Shown here in pieces: positions 54,280 through 61,127 of a DNA stretch of 64,000 nt (its first letter is position 1; every line of letters starts with the position of its first letter). The notes under the pieces are model-generated. The model made no database searches, had not been told where the DNA came from, and saw only the letters and a list, made by a program, of their open reading frames with translations. The stretch comes from Pedobacter fastidiosus (GTDB taxonomy: Bacteria; Bacteroidota; Bacteroidia; Sphingobacteriales; Sphingobacteriaceae). The stretch is taken from assembly GCF_014306625.1 (NCBI RefSeq), contig NZ_JACRYL010000001.1, positions 441,104 to 505,103 of the forward strand, written 5' to 3'. The position numbers were made by a program, and so were the translations under genes.

Positions 54280-54529
54280 TTTTTTAGGGCTCATTAAAAG
54301 ATAACTCCTAAATCTCAATTTTTTTTGAAAAGCTTGGTTCGGTAATTCTTTGTTAACTGTATTCCTGCTTTACGTTTTACTCCATTGCATTTCGTGTTCA
54401 CTCCAATCAGGTTTAAATAACAAGCAAGTGGTTCTTGGGTTAACTTGCAGTACGCCATAAAGCAAAATAAACGTTACAGCATACTAACTCTATCTAAAAT
54501 TTGTACTTTCAGCATATAAAATATTTATA

Positions 54530-55978
54530 ATGAAATACATTTTTTCAACTGCTTTGATTTGTGCCACTTTATTTGCAAATGCTCAGGATAAATTCGGCAA
54601 TGTCTTTAATAAAATAAATGCAGAAGTTCAACAAAATTCCAAAGCCTACCAAACCCTTAAGTATGAAACAGAAACAATCGGACATCGTTTAACAGGTTCT
54701 ACAAATGGAGCAAAGGCAGAACAGTATGCCTACGATTTATTAAAATCTTATGGTTGCGAAGTTAAATTTCAGCCCTTTGAAGTGGAAAGCTGGAGCAGAA
54801 AAACCATCAGCGTAGAAATTGGTGCAGATAAAAATAGCTTAGTTAAAGTGAAAGCTGTTACACTTGCTCATTCTCCAGTTAGTGCAGATATTACGGGCGA
54901 TGTTGTTGACGCTGGAAATGGATTGGAAGTAGATTATCAGGCAAATCCCGAAAAATTTAAAGGTAAAATTGCTTTAATTTATCTTGGTGTTTTACCAGGC
55001 TCTCCTGCTGGAACAAAATCACTGCATCGATCAGAAAAAACAGCTATAGCAACTAAGTATGGAGCAACGGGTGTAATTATAATTAATACTGTAAAAAATG
55101 GCGTTTTACTAACAGGAACGGCATCAGTTACAGGTAAGCTAATCCCAATTCCGGCTGTTTGTATAGGTTTGGAAGATGGAATAGCGCTAAAGGAAAAATT
55201 AAAATCTCAACCTCAAATGGCACACATTGCAATGACCAATTTCTCCGGAATGATCAATGCTAGAAATGTTGTTGCAACTTTTAAAGGAACTGAATTGCCA
55301 AAAGATAAAATTGTAGTTGGCGGACATTTAGATAGTTGGGATTTAGCAACAGGAGCAATAGATAACGGAATTGGTTCTTTCGCCATTATGGATATGGCAC
55401 GTACTTTTAAAAAACTAAATTTAAAAACTAAACGAACTGTAGAATTTGTTTTATTTATGGGCGAGGAGCAGGGATTGTTAGGTTCAAAGGCATATATCGA
55501 TCAGGCTAAAAAAGATGGAAACTTAAATCAGGTTAAGTTTATGCTTAATTACGATATGACTAACGATCCAAAAGGTTTCTCAACCTCAAGAGCAGAAATG
55601 AAAGATTTGTTTACCGCTTGGGGTGCAGATATTGTTAAAATAGATACAGGCTTTAAAAATCTGTTTAATGCAGGTGCAGGTCTGCATAGCGATCATCAAC
55701 CCTTTATGTTAGAAGGTATTCCAACTGGTGGCGGTTTTGGAGGTAAATTGCCAAATAATTCTGGCCCTTTCTACCACTCAGATGGCGATTTGTTTAAACT
55801 TGTGGATGAACAAGAACTAAAAAATACCGTTCGATACAGTGCAATGCTAACTTATGCTTTAGCCAATACACCTAAAATTCCGGTAGGGGTTCAAGGCGAA
55901 GAAGAATTGAAAACTTTCTTGGAATCACAGAACTTAAAAGAGCCATTAACTATTGCAGGAGAATGGAGATGGAAGTAG
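54530..55978 (+). CDS. secreted M28 peptidase (carboxypeptidase Q-like)
   Basis: 482 residues with a signal peptide (FSTALICATLFANAQ). A PA-like insertion (about 120-240; KIALIYLGVLPGSPAGTK) precedes the M28 core: GGHLDSWDLATGAIDNGIGS, VEFVLFMGEEQGLLGSKAYI, FMLNYDMTND and SDHQPFMLEGIPTGG, ending with FYHSDGDLFKLVDEQELKN. Zn ligands are in place. It probably trims peptides in the periplasm or outside. Monocistronic. Confidence 0.9.
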   Translation: MKYIFSTALICATLFANAQDKFGNVFNKINAEVQQNSKAYQTLKYETETIGHRLTGSTNGAKAEQYAYDLLKSYGCEVKFQPFEVESWSRKTISVEIGADKNSLVKVKAVTLAHSPVSADITGDVVDAGNGLEVDYQANPEKFKGKIALIYLGVLPGSPAGTKSLHRSEKTAIATKYGATGVIIINTVKNGVLLTGTASVTGKLIPIPAVCIGLEDGIALKEKLKSQPQMAHIAMTNFSGMINARNVVATFKGTELPKDKIVVGGHLDSWDLATGAIDNGIGSFAIMDMARTFKKLNLKTKRTVEFVLFMGEEQGLLGSKAYIDQAKKDGNLNQVKFMLNYDMTNDPKGFSTSRAEMKDLFTAWGADIVKIDTGFKNLFNAGAGLHSDHQPFMLEGIPTGGGFGGKLPNNSGPFYHSDGDLFKLVDEQELKNTVRYSAMLTYALANTPKIPVGVQGEEELKTFLESQNLKEPLTIAGEWRWK

Positions 55979-56123
55979 GTGATCAAAATTAACATATAAG
56001 AAGAATTAAAAAGTTATGTGAAACAGTCGTTTAGGTTGATTATTGTCAATAACAATTTGACAATAATCTTCAAAATCCGTAGTATTACAGATACAAAAAA
56101 TAGGATTATCTTAAATTTTATTT

Positions 56124-56131
56124 TAGATTTG
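56124..56131 (+). promoter_or_regulatory. -7 element 5 nt before a start codon
   Basis: TAGATTTG followed by TAACT and the ATG at 56137, another candidate for leaderless transcription. Confidence 0.45.
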
Positions 56132-56136
56132 TAACT

Positions 56137-56748
56137 ATGAGAACGGTAATCTATACAATCACATTTATCTTTTTGGGTTTAAGCTACTCGGCTTATGCTC
56201 AAAATGTTGCTCCTATTACTGCAAATCAAGTAAATGGAAATGATGCAATTGAAAAGTTGCGTGATGCGAGATATAGTTTTAACAAGAGTATTATTAAAAG
56301 CAAAAAAGCTCAACTAAGTTATCTTCCAAAATCAGAATACATTTTCGATAAGCCAGGTACCCACACGGTATTGTTCGAAGGTGTGAAATTTGTTATAAAA
56401 GAAAATAACGTTGTATCCGTAAACGGAATAACGGCTTCTAGTGAGGTATTGGCAATGGTTACAGAAAAATTAATGACATTAGATAGGTTGCAATATTTTT
56501 ACAGCGAAAAATCTAATCAAGAATATCTAAGTTCAGTAAGAAGTTTGCCATACATTTATAACTCTGACAGGCAGTTTTTTTCTACTTTGAGAATTTTAAG
56601 TACAACGGTTAGGCATATCGCTGCGTTGGCAAAACCAAAAACTTCAAGTATCGAATTTGAACTCGGAATTGCAAAACTGCGTGAACCAAATATCGATAGA
56701 ACAATATTAACCGACGAATATAAAACGACAAGCCTAACGGCAAAGTAG
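56137..56748 (+). CDS. secreted protein of unknown function
   Basis: 203 residues with a signal peptide (TIFIFLGLSYSAYAQ-like segment: FIFLGLSYSAYAQ). The mature part is helical: NDAIEKLRDARYSFNKSIIK, FVIKENNVVSVNGI, LDRLQYFYSEKSNQEYLSSV, STTVRHIAALAKPKTSS. I do not recognise a family. Standalone. Confidence 0.6.
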   Translation: MRTVIYTITFIFLGLSYSAYAQNVAPITANQVNGNDAIEKLRDARYSFNKSIIKSKKAQLSYLPKSEYIFDKPGTHTVLFEGVKFVIKENNVVSVNGITASSEVLAMVTEKLMTLDRLQYFYSEKSNQEYLSSVRSLPYIYNSDRQFFSTLRILSTTVRHIAALAKPKTSSIEFELGIAKLREPNIDRTILTDEYKTTSLTAK

Positions 56749-56786
56749 TATTTCGTTTCTTAAATTTCAAATCGATGGTTAATCGG

Positions 56787-57215
56787 CTATCCGCTGATAT
56801 AGCTTTCTAACTGAGAAATAGTCTGTTTCTGATCTGCAATAATAAATTTCACAACATCGCCAATAGAAACCATCCCTTTTACTTCGTTGTTTTCTACAAT
56901 TGGTAAATGGCGAATGTGTTTGTCGGTCATCAATTCCATGCAATAATCAATTGTATCGCTTAAGCTAATCGTGATGGGATTTGCGGTCATCGCCTCGCTA
57001 ATTAAGGTATCTTTCGAAGATTTCCCGTGGAGAATGATTTTTCTCGCATAATCGCGTTCAGTAAAAATACCCGAAAGCTTATCGTTCTCCATTACCAATA
57101 CCGCACTGATGTTTTTATCCGTCATTACTTTTAAGGCATCTAAAACTGAAATATTTTCTGTTACCGAGATTATTCTCGCTTGCTTTGTATCAAGCAGGTG
57201 TTTAACTGATTTCAT
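56787..57215 (-). CDS. CBS domain pair protein
   Basis: 142 residues made of two CBS domains: VTENISVLDALKVMTDKNIS, AVLVMENDKLSGIFTERDYA, then MTANPITISLSDTIDYCMEL, RHLPIVENNEVKGMVSIGDV. CBS pairs bind adenosyl ligands such as AMP or ATP and usually regulate a partner. No partner is adjacent. Single gene. Confidence 0.93.
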   Translation of the reverse strand: MKSVKHLLDTKQARIISVTENISVLDALKVMTDKNISAVLVMENDKLSGIFTERDYARKIILHGKSSKDTLISEAMTANPITISLSDTIDYCMELMTDKHIRHLPIVENNEVKGMVSIGDVVKFIIADQKQTISQLESYISG

Positions 57216-57369
57216 AATTGTTTAATTTGGTTATAACAATTTATGAAATAAATAACTGAAAATCAAAGTTTTATTTTCCTAAAATATGGACTGCGCTTTT
57301 TTCAGTTCATCATCATTTATCAAATTTGTTCTATTTGAAACCAATTATTTAAAATTAAAGGAAAAACTG

Positions 57370-57447
57370 TATATTTGTGGCGTTCCTGAAAGCTTCCACT
57401 TTTCAGGAATACTAGAGCCTTTCAGCAATGAGGGGCTTTTTTTATGC
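57370..57447 (+). ncRNA. candidate small RNA with its own promoter and terminator
   Basis: A -7 element TATATTTG (57370-57377) is followed by about 65 nt with no ORF that makes sense. They contain a perfect 9-bp hairpin (TTCCTGAAA, 57383-57409) and a second 9-bp hairpin with a GCAA loop (57416-57437) that ends in TTTTTTT. It lies in the 611-bp gap between the CBS gene and the integrase gene; the rest of that gap is AT-rich with no gene except the repeat at 57755. Confidence 0.45.
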
Positions 57448-57754
57448 CCTAACCATTCGTTAAAGCATTAGAGTATAAGTTTAACATCCTGATTAAAAAT
57501 TGTTAAGCCCTAAAATTTGTGCTCAAAATCTTAATTATTTTACAATTAGCAAACCACGTGGCTCTTTTAATTATTTGACTTTCACAAAGCTATGGCGTAA
57601 CTTTGCTTCACATTTAAAAACAAATAATTATGTCATCAGTAGAGACGTAATCTGCGTTTTTACAGCATTTCATAAAATCACATAAAATAAAATTATTGCT
57701 GATTATCAATTAGTTAAAATAATTATTAACTCACAAAATTTTATCTAATTTCTT

Positions 57755-57799
57755 AAATGTTTGCAAATTGTTTGCGCACTTTAAAATTTGCAAACATTT
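57755..57799. repeat. 15-bp inverted repeat upstream of the integrase
   Basis: AAATGTTTGCAAATT at 57755-57769 and its perfect complement at 57785-57799, 15-nt spacer containing another TTTGC. It lies 28 bp before the integrase ATG. It could be a binding site for the recombinase (core/arm site) or an operator for its regulation. Confidence 0.55.
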
Positions 57800-57814
57800 T
57801 CATTCTAAAAATCG

Positions 57815-57822
57815 TAAGTTTA
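57815..57822 (+). promoter_or_regulatory. -7-like element of the integrase gene
   Basis: TAAGTTTA (consensus TAnnTTTG with the last base changed) 4 nt before the ATG. It lies just beyond the inverted repeat. Confidence 0.4.
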
Positions 57823-57826
57823 TTTT

Positions 57827-59080
57827 ATGGCAAATTGCAATCTCTACCTCGACAAAAGACGTCCTAAAAAGAATACTTTATACCCTATAAAGATTAGGGT
57901 TACGCATGAACGTAAAAGCAAGTTTTTTGAAACAATATTTAGTGCCGATGATGCAGAATATGCAAAAATTTTAAGTGGTCTTAGATTGGATGCCGATCAG
58001 AAAAAAACCAAGGGTAAATTAGATGAATTACTTAAGAAGGCAAATGATATTATTGATGATTTAGAAGTTTTCAGCTTTGATACTTTCACCATGAGGTTTA
58101 GGAATACTGGAGATAGAAACAACTTACTTGATATCATAAGAGAAAAAGCAACTTTACTCAAAACGGAGGAGAATTTTGCTAATTCTAGATTGTATTTTCA
58201 AGCTGCTGATTTAATAGAACGTTTTAATCTAGACCAGAAAAAATCAAAAAGCCTATTTGTAAGAGATCTTTCACCAGATTATTTGAAGGCTTTTCAGAAA
58301 TGGGCAATTGGGACAAACTACATTATCGATAAAAATAAAGAAAAACTGATTAAAACATATTCTGTTACCACCCTTAATATGTATTTAACCAGAATTAAAG
58401 CTGTAGTTAATTCTTTAGTAGAAAGAGGTGAGCTCCACATTTCAAAAAACCCATTTGGTAAAGGAAAATATATCATTCCTAAATCAAGAAGTGCTAAACG
58501 CCCTTTGGAGCATGAGGAAATTATGTCAATTGTAAATTATCAAACTGATAGTGATAGTGAGATTTTTGCAAGGGATATGTTTGTTTTCTCGTACGTGGCG
58601 AATGGTATGAATTTCTACGACATCTTTAAATTGAAATGGTCGGATATAAAAGGAGATGCTTTTTATTTCATTCGTCAAAAGACTTCTGCGAAATTGCCAG
58701 ATAAACAGATAAGGGTTTTTCTAAACCCAAAAATTCAATCTATTATCGATACTCATGGAAGCAGAAAACTTGGAAATAATTACATTTTCAATATTGTACC
58801 TTGGGGTGCTACAAAAGATGTTGAACAAAGAAAAATACGTTCTAGCATTAGTACCGTAAATATGAAATTAAAAAAGATAGCAACGAGTTTAGGGATTACC
58901 TCTGATATAAGTACTTATTTTGCACGCCATACATTCGCCACAATGATGCATGATTTAGGGGCATCAATCAATACGATTAGAGATGTCATAGGGCATGAGG
59001 ATATCAAATCAACGCAAAGCTATATTGGTTCTGAAAATAAGGAAAGGTTGATGGAATTACAGGGTAGGTTATTAAAGTAA
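57827..59080 (+). CDS. tyrosine-type site-specific recombinase (integrase)
   Basis: 417 residues: an N-terminal arm-binding domain (KRRPKKNTLYPIKIRVTHER), a SAM-like core-binding domain (LYFQAADLIERFNL, then the conserved YSVTTLNMYLTRIKAVVNSL), and the catalytic domain. It has FVFSYVANGMNFYDIFKLKW, ISTYFARHTFATMMHDLGAS with Arg and His, and the terminal IGHEDIKSTQSYIG with His and the nucleophile Tyr. The family mediates integration and excision of Bacteroidota elements. It begins the accessory block with restriction-modification genes. Confidence 0.92.
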   Translation: MANCNLYLDKRRPKKNTLYPIKIRVTHERKSKFFETIFSADDAEYAKILSGLRLDADQKKTKGKLDELLKKANDIIDDLEVFSFDTFTMRFRNTGDRNNLLDIIREKATLLKTEENFANSRLYFQAADLIERFNLDQKKSKSLFVRDLSPDYLKAFQKWAIGTNYIIDKNKEKLIKTYSVTTLNMYLTRIKAVVNSLVERGELHISKNPFGKGKYIIPKSRSAKRPLEHEEIMSIVNYQTDSDSEIFARDMFVFSYVANGMNFYDIFKLKWSDIKGDAFYFIRQKTSAKLPDKQIRVFLNPKIQSIIDTHGSRKLGNNYIFNIVPWGATKDVEQRKIRSSISTVNMKLKKIATSLGITSDISTYFARHTFATMMHDLGASINTIRDVIGHEDIKSTQSYIGSENKERLMELQGRLLK

Positions 59081-59108
59081 AAAGGCATATTTCAGCCTTT
59101 CTAATTTT
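59081..59108. terminator. weak shared terminator hairpin
   Basis: AAAGGC/GCCTTT stem (6 bp) between the convergent integrase and DUF3037-like genes, with flanking A/T runs. Confidence 0.4.
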
Positions 59109-59982
59109 GAATATTTAAGTTTAATTCTTCAGAAAATTTACGTGCCTTTTTATCTATTACTATATTGACAAATTTATCCATTTCTTTAGAAGACATTATA
59201 TCAAATAAGGGCATATTATCTTTTTTTAAGATGTTATACAAATCATTATAGGAGATTTTATTGCCCTTGTATGGATCTACAATCAAACAAAATTTATGGT
59301 CACTAGATAATCCCTTTGAAACAGCTAGTATTTTCAATCTTTCAATAACACTTTCAAAGTCACTAATGTCATTTCTAATTTGACCAAGCTGTCTGTTAGA
59401 ATTGAAATCAATAGCTTTAGCGGCATAAAGACTTCCGTTAACTCCTAGCCCGTCAAAATGAAAATCAAAAAATAACGTTTCTATTTGTTTTTTCTTTAGA
59501 GTGTAATCAATATCAATTACATCCTTTAGGGGAGTGTAAAGCTTTTTCTCGATTACTTTTTTAAAGTTTGATACAATTTCCTTTTCTTCAAAAACAAGTT
59601 CTTCTCCTATAAATTTTCTAAAATAATCATGAAATGTATTATAGGAGATGGCAGAATTTATAGCCTCTGGCTTTGAAAACTGCAGAATTCCATTATTATA
59701 GTCGTAAAGTCTATGAAGAAATTGTTTATTTAGATGTTTCTCTGATTTAAACAAAAACATACATTCATCAACGGTTTCCTTTTTAACAAAACTTTTAAAG
59801 TTATTTAGAGAAAATTCTAAAAGTTTAAAATTTTTAGGATTTAGCTTTTTCGCCAATTCAAGTTTTTGATGAGACAAATGAAAATAAACCTGTTCATCAG
59901 CAATAACAACAAGCCCTAAAGCAATTATTTCATTGCTAAGAGGATTATTTACATATTTCAATATGCTGTAAAAACTTTTCAT
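59101..59982 (-). CDS. DUF3037-like protein, partner of the HipA-like kinase
   Basis: 293 residues. The start KSFYSILKYVNNPLSNEIIALGL is the typical Y-x-I-x-x-Y-V-x-x-x-x-x-x-E-x-x-x-x-G-V/L beginning of DUF3037 proteins, and the rest is Lys/Glu-rich with FKSFVKKETVDECMFLFKSE and a long C-terminal region. No catalytic motif is visible. Its ATG overlaps the stop codon of the HipA-like gene by 1 nt, so the two are translationally coupled. Function unknown. Confidence 0.7.
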   Translation of the reverse strand: MKSFYSILKYVNNPLSNEIIALGLVVIADEQVYFHLSHQKLELAKKLNPKNFKLLEFSLNNFKSFVKKETVDECMFLFKSEKHLNKQFLHRLYDYNNGILQFSKPEAINSAISYNTFHDYFRKFIGEELVFEEKEIVSNFKKVIEKKLYTPLKDVIDIDYTLKKKQIETLFFDFHFDGLGVNGSLYAAKAIDFNSNRQLGQIRNDISDFESVIERLKILAVSKGLSSDHKFCLIVDPYKGNKISYNDLYNILKKDNMPLFDIMSSKEMDKFVNIVIDKKARKFSEELNLNIQN

Positions 59983-60815
59983 TATTTTAAATAAGACAAA
60001 AAATGTTCAATAATTGTTTTGTTTCGAGCTTCGTCGGAAAAAAAAGATTTTAAATGCTCTTTTGATTTTTTACCTAGACCCCAACTACTTGGTACTTGGT
60101 CAAAAATAAAATCAAGATTTCCTATTGTATTGTTTATACAATCGTTGATGTCATTTTTAAGGTTTTTAATGTCTTCATGAGTTACAAAGCTACTAATTGT
60201 TTTAGCTAATATAGTTGATAATATGCAATTTTTCGGTTCTATATGTAATAAAACTTCTCTAACTTCTTTATAATTAGTTAAATATGCAAATGCAGCGGCA
60301 TGGTCAATGGGATGAAAATCAAATAAACCATTCTCACTACCAATCAAAACGTTTGGATTTTCAGGCTTTCTATCCTTGTTTCCTACCCATAAATCGAATG
60401 CTCCAATTTTAAGAAAATCCATTGGATTTGAGAATAGTTTCAAATCTCTTTTAGAAACATTTATAAATTGTTCCAGTTCAGTTGCTGACCATACCTGCTT
60501 TGAACCAAACAATATATTTTCATAAAAATTAGGGCTATAAAAGTCAGACATTTTTTCAATGCCTTGCAAATAGCTATCAACAACTTCTTTAGAAATCATT
60601 GCTAGGCAAAATTCAGGCACATGTAATGACCAGCATTGAGCAAAATAACCACATAGTAGTTCATTTATAATTTCTGCGGATGGATTTTTTTGGTTTGTAG
60701 TCTTAACAAAATAAGTATTGTCATCTATGCCATATGTAAATAATGGCGCACTTCCCTTTGTTGTTGTTTCTTTAATTATTTTTGATATTTCTATCGTTTT
60801 TATTGGCTGGAGCAT
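59982..60815 (-). CDS. HipA-like kinase-domain protein
   Basis: 277 residues. A nucleotide-binding-like segment (KGSAPLFTYGIDDNTYFVKTT with candidate Lys38), then DLWVGNKDRKPENPNVLIG with the D-R-x-x-N catalytic-loop pattern (Asp148), and FHPIDHAAAFAYL with Asp171, like the metal-binding Asp of HipA-type kinases. This fits the compact HipA-like family (PF20613-type), not the longer HipA of persister operons; no HipB-type antitoxin is present. It is cotranscribed with the DUF3037-like gene. The target is unknown. Confidence 0.75.
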   Translation of the reverse strand: MLQPIKTIEISKIIKETTTKGSAPLFTYGIDDNTYFVKTTNQKNPSAEIINELLCGYFAQCWSLHVPEFCLAMISKEVVDSYLQGIEKMSDFYSPNFYENILFGSKQVWSATELEQFINVSKRDLKLFSNPMDFLKIGAFDLWVGNKDRKPENPNVLIGSENGLFDFHPIDHAAAFAYLTNYKEVREVLLHIEPKNCILSTILAKTISSFVTHEDIKNLKNDINDCINNTIGNLDFIFDQVPSSWGLGKKSKEHLKSFFSDEARNKTIIEHFLSYLK

Positions 60816-61127
60816 GTCAATATTGGTGATTTCCTCAAATATTTATGTATTGTTAGATATATATGAAGAAAATTTTCTCAAAGTGAAAAGTAAAGAATTC
60901 TTTTGAATAATACTCATTAGATTGCAATTATCATGAAAATCTATTTATAATGTTAGACTAAATAAACGTTTTAAAATAATCATAATCAATTTATCATCTT
61001 TACGGGAAACCGTATTTCAAATTGCTTGTAATATGTTAATTTAAATATCTTGAATTAAGCTAGGCAAATTGTATTAGTTTAGGATATTAACAAAAAGAAG
61101 TAATTTAACCCTCTCAAAAAAACTTAG
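60816..61127. promoter_or_regulatory. divergent region between HipA-like and restriction genes
   Basis: 312 bp, AT-rich, no gene. ACGG-GAAA-CCGT hairpin near 61000. A TTG near 61050 and TAGTTTAG near 61076 suggest a plus-strand promoter, but they match the consensus only weakly. Confidence 0.35.

Noticed and set aside
57370..57450. tRNA-type attachment site
   Set aside because: No cloverleaf or CCA-type end could be folded; the hairpins fit a terminator-ended small RNA better.
57286..57685. Two short frames upstream of the integrase
   Set aside because: They cross the candidate small RNA and AT-rich DNA and have no ribosome-binding or promoter support.
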